Below, in pieces: positions 6,231 through 14,018 of a stretch of DNA of 20,877 nucleotides. Under the pieces are notes generated by a model. The model was not told where the DNA came from, made no database searches, and was given only the letters and a program-made list of their open reading frames with translations. The DNA comes from Desulfobacterales bacterium (lineage in GTDB: Bacteria; Desulfobacterota; Syntrophobacteria; B119-G9). The translations under genes were made by a program, and so were the position numbers. Every line of letters starts with the position of its first letter. Positions within the stretch are counted from its first letter, which is position 1. Where the stretch lies: assembly GCA_026992215.1 (NCBI GenBank), contig JALXAI010000233.1, positions 1-20,877 on the forward strand. The letters run 5' to 3'.

Positions 6231-7091
6231 TTAATTATTGAAGGACAACTCAAGCATTTTCTTTAAAAAATTTTCGTACCCGGGGTCCGTAATTTTGAAA
6301 GTTATCCTCTGTTTTTCGCTTATGTTTACTTGCAGGTACCCGTGAGCGATCCAGTTCAGGCATTGTGAATAGAGTTCGTATTCAAGCGCAAGACCACGTT
6401 TCCGGATATCTTCGATAGTGTCCCGGGGCCATATGGGATAAATAGCCTGTCCGATAATCGGCCCCGTGTCTTCTCCTTCGTCTACAAAGTGTACGGTGAC
6501 TCCTCCAAACCTGCAGCCGTAATTGAAGGTATCCCCGTAGCCGTTTACGCCGGGAAAGGCAGGTAGAAGGGCAGGGTGAATGTTGATAATCTTCCAGGCG
6601 GATAGTGCTATGTTCTTTGGCTGAACAGCACAGGCTGCTCCTCCCTGGTAATGCCTAATGAAGTAAGGAGAGAGAAGCCGCATGAAGCCTGCAAGGCAGA
6701 GGTAGTCCGGGTTGAATTTATCAATAACAGATATAAGCTCCCGTTCTGCCAGCATCATTCGGGCAAGTTTTTCTCTTAGTTCTTCTCCCCGGAGACCGGG
6801 AAAAAGACGCTGTACCTCCACAATGCGATCGAAATTTCCCGGAAGTATTTCCCAGGGAATTTCGGGCAATTGTTTCTTGCCGTACTTCTTGTAGTCAATT
6901 ACTGCGGTGGGTATGTTGTGTGACCTTGCCCTATCGAGACCGTAGGCGTCCGGGTTATCGCTCACCACCGCTACGATCTCCGCATGCAACCGGCCGTCCC
7001 TGGAACGGTCAATCATTGCCTGGAGATTGGTTCCGCTTCCGGAGACGAGAACCACTAGCTTTAATCTTGGAGGAGATTTTTTGTCAAGCAT
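6231..7091 (-). CDS. purN: Phosphoribosylglycinamide formyltransferase (GAR transformylase), long form
   Basis: PurN transfers a formyl group from 10-formyl-tetrahydrofolate to GAR, step 3 of purine synthesis. The signatures are VLVSGSGTNLQAMID (14-28), SDNPDAYGLDRA (44-55), AGFMRLLSPYFI (134-145), IINIHPALLPAFPG (168-181) and GVTVHFVDEGEDTGPII. The catalytic Asn170, His172 and Asp208 are all present, and the 38-residue Asn-to-Asp spacing equals that of E. coli PurN (106 to 144). At 286 residues it is about 70-80 longer than the common enzyme. The extra sequence lies mostly before the catalytic Asn (about 72-115 and 148-166), with a short C-terminal extension. Five bases separate it from purQ and it has no clear ribosome site, implying coupled translation. 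Confidence 0.93.
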   Translation of the reverse strand: MLDKKSPPRLKLVVLVSGSGTNLQAMIDRSRDGRLHAEIVAVVSDNPDAYGLDRARSHNIPTAVIDYKKYGKKQLPEIPWEILPGNFDRIVEVQRLFPGLRGEELREKLARMMLAERELISVIDKFNPDYLCLAGFMRLLSPYFIRHYQGGAACAVQPKNIALSAWKIINIHPALLPAFPGVNGYGDTFNYGCRFGGVTVHFVDEGEDTGPIIGQAIYPIWPRDTIEDIRKRGLALEYELYSQCLNWIAHGYLQVNISEKQRITFKITDPGYENFLKKMLELSFNN

Positions 7092-7096
7092 TCTAG

Positions 7097-7918
7097 CTAG
7101 AGAAGGTTATTTTCACAATATTCTACAGCGTTTCTGAATATCTTCAGCCCCGGTGCTTCGGGATCACCAAACGGGTCTTCCCGCTTGCCGTTTTGTTTTA
7201 CACGAGTCCAGTCGGGGTGGTTGGTCCAGTGGTTGTACGCTTCCGGATGTGGCATGAGGCCAAAAATACGGCCGGTTGAATCGCAGATCCCGGCGATGTC
7301 TCCCAGGGAACCATTGGGATTTTCGGGGAATCTCCCCTTTGCCGGCGTAAAATCCGATGTTGCGTACTGGATCACCACCTGGTTGCGCTCAACCAGGGTG
7401 TCTATCACATCTTGCGGTGCATAAAACTTTCCTTCACCGTGCCTGACGGGCAACTCGATTTTTTCTATACCGCTCGTAAATACGCAGGGTGATTGCTTGT
7501 TTACGACCAGGTTTACCCATTGATCCCGGAAGTTGCCGCAATCGTTCCACGTGAGTGCCACTTTTCGCTTACCGGGTTCTTCCTCGAAACCCGGGAGAAG
7601 CCCCATGTTAACCAGTACCTGGAACCCGTTGCAGATGCCTATTACCAGCTTTCCGTCGTCAAGAAACCTGTTAAAGGCGCCTCCGAGATGATGTTTTATT
7701 TTCATCGCCAGTATGACGCCGGCTCCGTGATCATCGCCAAAGGAAAACCCGCCGTCAAAAACAAAAATATGATAGTTTTCCAGGTCTTCTTCGCCCCAGA
7801 GCAAGGAATTTACGTGTACGCGCCTCGCATCCGCACCCGCTTTTTCGAAGGCGTAAGCGGTTTCCCAGTCGCAATTAAGTCCGTATCCCGTCAGTATAAG
7901 TGCTTTTACCCGTTCCAT
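7097..7918 (-). CDS. purQ: Phosphoribosylformylglycinamidine synthase glutaminase subunit PurQ
   Basis: This is a class I glutamine amidotransferase domain of 273 residues. The nucleophile is Cys96 in VIGICNGFQVL, with partners His224 and Glu226 in LMPHPEAYNH, so the triad is complete. The oxyanion-side motif FDGGFSFGDD (54-63) is PurQ-type. It hydrolyses glutamine and passes ammonia to PurL for conversion of FGAR to FGAM. It is longer than the ~225-residue Bacillus type and nearer the GATase domain of large PurL proteins, in keeping with its long PurSSL partner encoded 12 bases upstream. The ATG follows AGGGGC very closely. Confidence 0.95.
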   Translation of the reverse strand: MERVKALILTGYGLNCDWETAYAFEKAGADARRVHVNSLLWGEEDLENYHIFVFDGGFSFGDDHGAGVILAMKIKHHLGGAFNRFLDDGKLVIGICNGFQVLVNMGLLPGFEEEPGKRKVALTWNDCGNFRDQWVNLVVNKQSPCVFTSGIEKIELPVRHGEGKFYAPQDVIDTLVERNQVVIQYATSDFTPAKGRFPENPNGSLGDIAGICDSTGRIFGLMPHPEAYNHWTNHPDWTRVKQNGKREDPFGDPEAPGLKIFRNAVEYCENNLL

Positions 7919-7930
7919 GCCCCTAATTTC

Positions 7931-10930
7931 TCAGCCCAGTCGTGCAAAAGGTTTCTTCCATGAATGTTTAAGATTTTCAAGCGGTTCGTTTAGAATTAAC
8001 TTTCCAGTTTTATCCAATATCCTCAACACCCGCCGCGATTTCAACGTTTGTCCCACGAGACTGACCGGCAAATCTGCCATAAGACTTTCAAACTCTCCCC
8101 TCTTGTCCCGGGATACCGTAACGATAAATCGCCCGCATGACTCGGAAAATAGTATCTTTTCTGAAGTAAGACTTTCATTTGTGGGGACCCTGCCCAGGTC
8201 CAGTTCCGCGCCTACTTCTCCTGCAAAGGCGGCAAGGGCAATACTGACTCCGAGTCCTCCCCTGTTAATAGATTTGCACGATGTGACAAGTTTCTCTTCC
8301 ATGGCGGCCTGGAGTGCCCTGTAAAGCGGTATGGTTTGCTGGGGGTCAAGTTTCGGGACGTTCAAACCGGTGTAGCCCAAGAAACAATAGTATTCAGAAC
8401 CGCCGAGCTCATCTCCGGTGTTACCGAGAACGTATATGGCTTCACCTTCTTTCTTAAAGTCCATCGTCTGGCAGAGCCTGACGTCCTTAACTATGCCGCT
8501 GGCGGTAAATTGCATGGCAGGAAGCCCGCTTACCTTGTGTTTTTCTCCGTAACGTCCCGGAAGGTTACCATCAATGTACATGCTGTCTTTGCCTGATAGA
8601 AGCGGGATTTCATAGGCTTCGCATATGTCCCTCAGTGCCCAATTGGCTCTAACAAGCTGCGCTGCCTTGTACTTCCCGTCGGGGTTGTTTATCGGGTCGT
8701 ACTGGATGTTGGGCCAGCAAAAGTTGTCAACGCCTCCGATCTTATCAAACTGGGCTCCGACTGCAATAAGGCGCCTCACAGCTTCATCGATAGTAGCAGC
8801 TATCATCCAGTAGGTGTCAATAGCACTGTATGTCGGATTAATGGCCTGGGTGAGTGCCAGCCCTCTCGTGCTTCCCAGAATCGGGCACAAAACCGCGGCA
8901 TCATTTGGTACGTCTCTACGGCGTCCACCAAGGTGCTTTATTACACTGGTGCCCTGAACTTCGTGGTCGTATTGCCTGGTAATCCATTCCCTGGAACATA
9001 TGTTGGGGCTGGACAAGAACTCGTGAAACAGTTTCCTGAAATCCGAGGGAGTGGATAAAACGGGCTCCGAGAGGCCTCTCTGTTCCGGTGATTTCCATTC
9101 CGCTTCGAATTCCCACTGGGGAAAACCCGCCTGGAGGAAATCGATATCAATATATGCGCATGTTTTTCCCTCGTAAGTGATGTGAAGTTTCCCGTTGGAC
9201 GTGTACTTACCGATAACAGTGCTTTCAACGGCGTGTTTTTTTGAAAGCGTCTTGAAGCGCTCCCAGTTTTCCGGTTTAACTGCGACGGTCATTCGTTCCT
9301 GGGATTCGGAAACCCAGATCTCCCATTGATCCAGCCCTTCGTACTTAAGAGGAACCCTGTCAAGTTCAACATACGCGCCGCCTGAGAAACGCGCCGACTC
9401 CCCCACCGAAGAAGACAGTCCGCCTCCGCCGTTGTCGGTGATAAACTCGATGAGGCCTTCGTCGCGGGCTTCCAGCAGGAAATCGTGCATTTTCTTTTGA
9501 GTATAGGGATCTCCTATCTGGACGTGACCAGCGGGAGTATGTTCGCTGTATATTTCGCTTGACGCCGTTACCCCGTGAATACCGTCTTTGCCCACCCTTC
9601 CGCCACACATCACGATGAGATCTCCGTCCGAGGTTGTTTTTTCATGGCTTGGTTTGCCGTGGATAGTGGCTGGCATTATCCCCACCGCGGTGACGTAAAC
9701 GAGACACTTCCCCAGGTAGGAAGGATGGAAGAGCAGGTTTCCGAAGGGAGTAGGGATGCCGCTTTTGTTACCGCCATCACGAACACCTTCTATTATACCA
9801 TCGAGCAATCGCCTGGGATGAAGTCTGGGCTTCAGGTCACCATCGTAATCCCTCGGTCCCACGCAATACCCGTACATCCCGGCAATCAGCTTAGCTCCCT
9901 TTCCGGTACCCATGGGATCACGGTATACTCCCACGATGCCGGTGAGCGCACCGCCGTAAGCTTCGATATTTGACGGGCTGTTGTGCGTTTCACCGGTGAT
10001 AACGTAGTTGTTTTCGTCATCGAATTTAGCCACTCCCGCGTTGTCCCACAGGACGGATATCACCCAGTCCTTCTTTTTCTGAAGCTCAAGAGTCGGCTTC
10101 TCGATACAGGTTTTAAAAAGGTTATCGACCACCACTTTTTCGCCCGTGGAAAGGTCCGAGTAGTGGAATTTCCCTCTAAAAGTGTTGTGGTTGCAGTGGT
10201 CGCTTCTGGCTTGAGAAATGTATTCGAGTTCAACGTCCGTGGGATAAAACAGTCCTACTTTTTTCCTGCTTTCCCGGACTTCGGGGTCAAGAAAGTACTT
10301 TCTTATTACGGGTATGTCGTTGGGGTGAAGAGCCAGGTTTCTTTCGGCGCTGAGCCTGGCGAGTTCTTCGTCGCTTTCCAGTGGAAAAACGGTGACAGTT
10401 GGTTCGCGGTTAAGAATTACCCTGGGTATAATAATACCGATACCATTTTTTTCATCCCATTTCGCCCTGGGAAAGATCTTCCACTGTTGGATGGTATCGT
10501 TTGCGAGGAGTTCTTTCGCGATCTGTTCCACGTCCTCCCGGGTTAGTTCCGGGGCATTTATCTGGTATATTTTCGAAGTGTAAACGGCTTCATCGTCGGA
10601 AAAACTGTAATCGAGATAGTCAGTTATAGCCTCCATGGCAACGCTTCCGGCGGTGTCTCTCACCCCCGGCCTGAAGCCCACCCAGATAATCCAGTCGAAA
10701 TCTCTCGCCACGGGTTCGTAAGACGAGAGCTGCGTTACCGGGTTGGTAAAGATTTCTCGCCTTATGGCTTCCAGTTCATCTTTGCCAAGCCTGGCATCGA
10801 TAGTGAGGACATGGATGACGCGAACTTTTTGCAGGGAGAAGTTAAAGTAGTCGCTCGCCTTTCGCAGTATCGATTCGCCTTCTGCGTCGAAGAGTTCCGG
10901 TTTCAGTGTAATTTCAAGTCTCGCAGCCAT
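7931..10930 (-). CDS. purL: Phosphoribosylformylglycinamidine synthase, PurS-PurS-PurL fusion
   Basis: The 999-residue chain catalyses ATP-dependent amidation of FGAR to FGAM with ammonia from PurQ. The first ~155 residues are two tandem PurS-like units: 2-75 (ITLKPELFDAEGESIL...) and 78-154 (VGFRPGVRDTAGSVAM...). They align with each other through (L/F)(K/R)P-x3-D-x2-G, the following DY, and a late hydrophobic strand. After a linker comes the PurL core with two AIRS-type halves, marked by DHCNHNTF (244-251), GETHNSPSNIEAYGGALTGI, DGIHGVTASS, TDNGGGGLSSSVGE, and in the second half LSGKDSMY and NRGGLGVSIALAAF. The glutaminase domain is absent and supplied by purQ. HNSPS in place of the commoner HNHPS matches the large clade as I know it. 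It follows the SEC-C gene by 21 bases, with a weak A/G-rich ribosome site. Confidence 0.95.
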   Translation of the reverse strand: MAARLEITLKPELFDAEGESILRKASDYFNFSLQKVRVIHVLTIDARLGKDELEAIRREIFTNPVTQLSSYEPVARDFDWIIWVGFRPGVRDTAGSVAMEAITDYLDYSFSDDEAVYTSKIYQINAPELTREDVEQIAKELLANDTIQQWKIFPRAKWDEKNGIGIIIPRVILNREPTVTVFPLESDEELARLSAERNLALHPNDIPVIRKYFLDPEVRESRKKVGLFYPTDVELEYISQARSDHCNHNTFRGKFHYSDLSTGEKVVVDNLFKTCIEKPTLELQKKKDWVISVLWDNAGVAKFDDENNYVITGETHNSPSNIEAYGGALTGIVGVYRDPMGTGKGAKLIAGMYGYCVGPRDYDGDLKPRLHPRRLLDGIIEGVRDGGNKSGIPTPFGNLLFHPSYLGKCLVYVTAVGIMPATIHGKPSHEKTTSDGDLIVMCGGRVGKDGIHGVTASSEIYSEHTPAGHVQIGDPYTQKKMHDFLLEARDEGLIEFITDNGGGGLSSSVGESARFSGGAYVELDRVPLKYEGLDQWEIWVSESQERMTVAVKPENWERFKTLSKKHAVESTVIGKYTSNGKLHITYEGKTCAYIDIDFLQAGFPQWEFEAEWKSPEQRGLSEPVLSTPSDFRKLFHEFLSSPNICSREWITRQYDHEVQGTSVIKHLGGRRRDVPNDAAVLCPILGSTRGLALTQAINPTYSAIDTYWMIAATIDEAVRRLIAVGAQFDKIGGVDNFCWPNIQYDPINNPDGKYKAAQLVRANWALRDICEAYEIPLLSGKDSMYIDGNLPGRYGEKHKVSGLPAMQFTASGIVKDVRLCQTMDFKKEGEAIYVLGNTGDELGGSEYYCFLGYTGLNVPKLDPQQTIPLYRALQAAMEEKLVTSCKSINRGGLGVSIALAAFAGEVGAELDLGRVPTNESLTSEKILFSESCGRFIVTVSRDKRGEFESLMADLPVSLVGQTLKSRRVLRILDKTGKLILNEPLENLKHSWKKPFARLG

Positions 10931-10951
10931 TTCTTTTTGAAAACCTGTTTC

Positions 10952-12262
10952 TTATGCTTCGTTCTTTTTTGCTCTTAGTTGAACGATAGCTTTATGAAGT
11001 TCGGGAATAAATCCAACCCTTTTTTCCGTTTTCTCGAGCAGTTCCAGGGCCTCGTCAAATCCCTGCCTGTACACGCTAACCGCAGCCGCTTTTACCACGT
11101 ATGGGTCTTCGTGTTCCAGCAGTTTTTTCAATATGTCGAAGGCGCTCCGTGCTTTTATTTCTCCCAGAACCCTTATTAAACCCGTTTTCAGGGGATCAAA
11201 CTCCGGGTTTTTAACAAAAAATTCCCGGTACAGCGGGATAAGGGTTTCCCCCTTTTCTTTCAGGTAACTACAGCACGCGGCAGTGATGTAGGAATAGCCG
11301 AACATCGATATTTCCATCATCGCCCGCCACGCCTCTTCCACGGGATACGCCGCCAGTATTTCGGGGACAAAAAGGCTCGACCACGAAAAATTTATGGTAA
11401 GGGGTAAAAGATATGGAATGGCTTCTGGGCCAATGTCCTGCAATTCTTTTATCACCGGTGCCAGGGCACTTCGCCTGCGCTCGAGCCCCTTGTCTCCTTT
11501 TTCCGGAAACTTTTTGAGGTCATCGGCCGCTTTAAGCTTTTCCACGAGCGATTTTACCTTCTTATTACCCTGCCTGGGTATTTGGGCGTCGTACGCCAGG
11601 GCTTTTAAAGAAATCCAGTATTTTTCAAGCCAGGACAGCGGAGAATAATAATGCGAATGAGATTCTTCCCCCGCTGACTGATCCCTGTGAATACCATGCT
11701 TCAGGAAAAATTCCTTTTCCTGTTTCGCGGCTTCGTAACGAGCCCTGCATATGCGTATGGCCTCGTTAAAATTTCCCAGAAATATATTTGAATGCACCTT
11801 TATATCATACAGCCGGTCATCTTCCGGGTATCTCTTTAGAAGCTTCTCTGCCAGTTCAATGGCTTTTTTGTATTCGCCGGAGGCAAGAAGGTTGAAACCT
11901 TCCTCAACCTGAGCCTTTATCTTTTCCTTTCGCTCTTTTTCAGCCTTTATCTGCTGCCATATTTCAGGGGAAATATTTTTCTTGATCTCTTCGTGTTTCG
12001 AAAGGCAGCATTTTTTGTATTTTTTCCCCGATCCGCATGGGCACGGATCATTTCGGCCAGGTTTCTTTCCCGTTAATTCTTGCTCGACTATCTGGCGGTA
12101 CTGTGCCTTGAGAAAACTGTCTTTGAGTGCATCCAGTTGTCCAGGGTCCACGTTAGCGCTCTGAGCCACCGTGGAGGAATCTTCGCCCCTGAGAAGTCGC
12201 TTGAGATTATCCAGGTCTTTCTCCGTCATTCCTTTGATAGTGGAAGTTACATCATCTGTCAT
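10952..12262 (-). CDS. SEC-C zinc-binding motif protein with TPR and HEAT-like repeats
   Basis: The 436-residue protein is the first gene of the purine operon. Residues 70-86 form a SecA-C-type zinc motif, RNDPCPCGSGKKYKKCC, with ligands Cys74, Cys76, Cys85 and Cys86. It is followed by a charged helix and a TPR-like pair (about 115-170, VEEGFNLLASGEYKKAIELAEKLLKRYPED). A C-terminal alpha-solenoid has HEAT-like repeats (about 265-430, for example FDILKKLLEHEDPYVVKAAAVSVYRQG). There is no signal peptide or membrane segment, so it is probably cytoplasmic. The parts suggest a protein-binding adaptor. No enzyme motif is visible and I assign no precise function. GGAGA lies 9-10 bases before the ATG and a clear promoter lies just upstream. 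Why it leads a purine operon is not explained by the sequence. Confidence 0.8.
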   Translation of the reverse strand: MTDDVTSTIKGMTEKDLDNLKRLLRGEDSSTVAQSANVDPGQLDALKDSFLKAQYRQIVEQELTGKKPGRNDPCPCGSGKKYKKCCLSKHEEIKKNISPEIWQQIKAEKERKEKIKAQVEEGFNLLASGEYKKAIELAEKLLKRYPEDDRLYDIKVHSNIFLGNFNEAIRICRARYEAAKQEKEFFLKHGIHRDQSAGEESHSHYYSPLSWLEKYWISLKALAYDAQIPRQGNKKVKSLVEKLKAADDLKKFPEKGDKGLERRRSALAPVIKELQDIGPEAIPYLLPLTINFSWSSLFVPEILAAYPVEEAWRAMMEISMFGYSYITAACCSYLKEKGETLIPLYREFFVKNPEFDPLKTGLIRVLGEIKARSAFDILKKLLEHEDPYVVKAAAVSVYRQGFDEALELLEKTEKRVGFIPELHKAIVQLRAKKNEA

Positions 12263-12312
12263 AACTGTATTCTCCAGGGATTGTGTTTGTTATGGAACTG
12301 GGGTTAAGGTGA

Positions 12313-12341
12313 TTAATATAAGAAAATGTATGGTGCGTCAA
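12313..12341 (-). promoter_or_regulatory. Sigma70-type promoter of the SEC-C/purLQN/PNP operon
   Basis: On the minus strand the -35 is TTGACG (12336-12341), followed by a 17-base spacer and the -10 TATTAA (12313-12318). Start near 12306 gives a ~44-base leader to the ATG at 12262. No terminator or purine riboswitch fits in such a short leader, so control, if any, is by a DNA-binding protein or is constitutive. Confidence 0.68.
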
Positions 12342-12734
12342 TTGAATAGAAGGGGGAGGCTTAATTTTTACTTTTAGCGGTTCATGGTCGAAAAAATAGC
12401 GGAAAAAAGTCAGATATTCGACTGTGATTACCGAAAAAAATTCAAAAGAGGGTGATTTGGCAACAATAAAGTTGTAAGGATATCTGGAATCAAGACCAGG
12501 TCATCAAATAGGGACCAGCGCCTTATAGGGGTAAACTGGAGCCAGACGGGGGAGGCAGAACCTCTTTTCGCAACTTGTCTTGTTTTTCATCCCGGTGGCA
12601 TATAAATTGTATGCGTGAAAAGCAAGAGATATCTGCATTACAGATTTTTGTTTTTGACGGTTCTGTACAAACCTGTGTTGAAACGCTTTTTGGAAATAAA
12701 GCAATGTCCGCGTAAGGCTGACAGGGGATAATGG
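12342..12734. other. Gene-free divergent intergenic region upstream of the DUF4388 gene
   Basis: These 393 bases separate the purine operon promoter from the DUF4388 gene. No convincing gene or known RNA is seen. A short inverted repeat GCATA/TATGC (12598-12602 with 12610-12614) overlaps a partial sigma54-like sequence, TGGCATATAAATTGTA at 12596-12611. An alternative sigma70 reading around TATAAA (12601-12606) is equally weak. A TTGACG at about 12653 has no matching -10. Confidence 0.4.
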
Positions 12735-13436
12735 ATGGCACTAAAAGGTGATATCAAGACTATTCCGGCATCAGATGTATTTCAGTGGTTGGGTAATAAC
12801 AAGAAAACAGGTATCCTAATATTTAAAAAGAAAAAGATTCAGAAAAATTTCTTTTTTGAGCAAGGTTGTATTGTTTTTGCATCATCGAACAAGCCCATGG
12901 AAAGGCTCGGAGAGTTTCTCGTAAACATGCATGCGCTAAGTCGTCCCATCGTGGTTGAATCGCTGAAGAAGGCCAGAAAGAGCGGGATGACTTTTATTGA
13001 GTACCTGATAGAAAATGATTTTATCGAGCAATCGGAACTCGAGATTATCATCGAGAAACTTACCACCTACATTTTTACCAGTCTTCTTACCTGGAAGCAT
13101 GGTTCTTTCATGTTCCTTGATGATGCTTATACCAAGGAACCGGTAAAAATAAAGTTAAGCATCAACGTTATTACGCTGATTTTGAACGGGTCCAGGGAAC
13201 TGGATGAAACACTGGATACGAGAAGCCTGGAAGATAGCATTGAAATTGATATGCCTTTCGGCGATGTTGTGGTTCTTGATGAAGAGGATTGGTTTTCTTC
13301 AGATTCTTCCTTTGAGAGTTTCACGGGATGGGAAAAAGGGGAGATAGTGTGTCCGAGATGCAGAAAGACCATCTCGCTGGCCGTGCAGAATAAGCATGTT
13401 AGCGTGGAACTCCTCAGGAAGCATTATTCTCAGTGA
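12735..13436 (+). CDS. DUF4388 (PATAN-type) domain protein with C-terminal CxxC
   Basis: The 233-residue cytoplasmic protein opens with the DUF4388 signature: a short strand, IPASDVFQWLGNNKKTGILI (10-29), then a lysine-rich turn and FFFEQGCIVFASSN (39-52). A second helical part follows, LGEFLVNMHALSRPIVVESL to LLTWKHGSFMFLD (58-129), as in two-part DUF4388 proteins common in Deltaproteobacteria. The tail is acidic (LDEEDWFSSDSSFESF, 181-196) and precedes CPRC (206-209), a single CxxC pair unlike the full zinc knuckle of related proteins. Such domains are found with signalling and gliding or polarity modules (family knowledge); no specific role is visible. AGGGG lies 7 bases before the ATG. 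It seems to be a single-gene unit: a weak hairpin follows at 13443 and the next gene is 582 bases away. Confidence 0.78.
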   Translation: MALKGDIKTIPASDVFQWLGNNKKTGILIFKKKKIQKNFFFEQGCIVFASSNKPMERLGEFLVNMHALSRPIVVESLKKARKSGMTFIEYLIENDFIEQSELEIIIEKLTTYIFTSLLTWKHGSFMFLDDAYTKEPVKIKLSINVITLILNGSRELDETLDTRSLEDSIEIDMPFGDVVVLDEEDWFSSDSSFESFTGWEKGEIVCPRCRKTISLAVQNKHVSVELLRKHYSQ

Positions 13437-14018
13437 TTCTTTAAAACGAAAAGATCGTTTTTCCAGAGGTTCGTGCAGTAGAATACTTTTCCCCGGGTGC
13501 CTCGCGTTTTTGTGTGCCATCCAAAAAAGCGTTCACACCTGTTTGTTGGGGACTTTCGTTCCCTGGCGCCATAGCGGGTTTTTTCAGCGGCTCGCTTTCT
13601 CGCCGGGAGTGCTTTTCTGAGCGTACTTTTCAAGCAGTTACATTTTCCTGAAACAAAAATAGACAACTGCGTTTTTGATGGCCGTGCCGACCGGAGGTAT
13701 CCCGGTTTCACGAGAAGTGTGTACCCGGGCTGAGTTTTGTTTTTTTCGCCAGGACGTGGACACGGATGGCCAGGCTCGAAGTGTCGCCGGGATATATGGC
13801 GGGCACATGGACTCAAACCCCAAAACATGCATCGGGGCGGGGTGTAATCGGTTGTCTGGCAAAGGTTGGAGAGTCGAGTATTTAAATTTTTGAAAGCGTT
13901 TCTCGTAGGAGAGACGCTCCTAACTTTCCAGGTTTCTTCTTGACATCATCGGCCTATATTGTTACGGGTATAACCCAAAATTTGCGCTTTTTTCGAGCAT
14001 TACAGGAGGAAAATTGGA
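13437..14018. other. Gene-free stretch upstream of glyQ
   Basis: These 582 bases hold no supportable CDS; the long frames present have unnatural composition and no ribosome sites. The clearest structure is a 10-bp hairpin with one G-T pair, AGCGTTTCTC/GAGAGACGCT (13895-13904 with 13909-13918, loop GTAG). It can be replaced by an alternative TAGGAG/CTCCTA stem formed by shifting downstream (13906-13922). A TTGACA occurs near 13942 but no good -10 lies 16-18 bases on; TATATT and TATAAC sit at other spacings, so the glyQ promoter is unresolved. I saw no T-box or glycine riboswitch core. Confidence 0.45.
13443..13462 (+). terminator. Weak candidate terminator after the DUF4388 gene
   Basis: An A/T-rich stem AAAACGA/TCGTTTT (13443-13449 with 13455-13461) with loop AAAGA sits 7 bases after the stop. 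The T run is short and mostly inside the stem, so efficiency is doubtful. A second, imperfect candidate lies at 13701-13746: CCCGG/CCGGG followed at some distance by TTTTGTTTTTTT. Confidence 0.35.

Noticed and set aside
13430..13828. Minus-strand 132-codon frame, with overlapping small frames in both directions
   Set aside because: Arg/Pro/Cys-rich random-looking sequence without a ribosome site, in a region of poor coding signal.
13790..13860. tRNA-like T-arm on the minus strand (GGGGTTTGAGTCC)
   Set aside because: The T stem does not pair over five bases and no acceptor, D or anticodon arms can be formed around it.
13942..13975. TTGACA before glyQ as a promoter
   Set aside because: At 16-18 bases only TTACGG/TACGGG follow. 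The TATATT and TATAAC boxes are at wrong spacings, so I do not call it.
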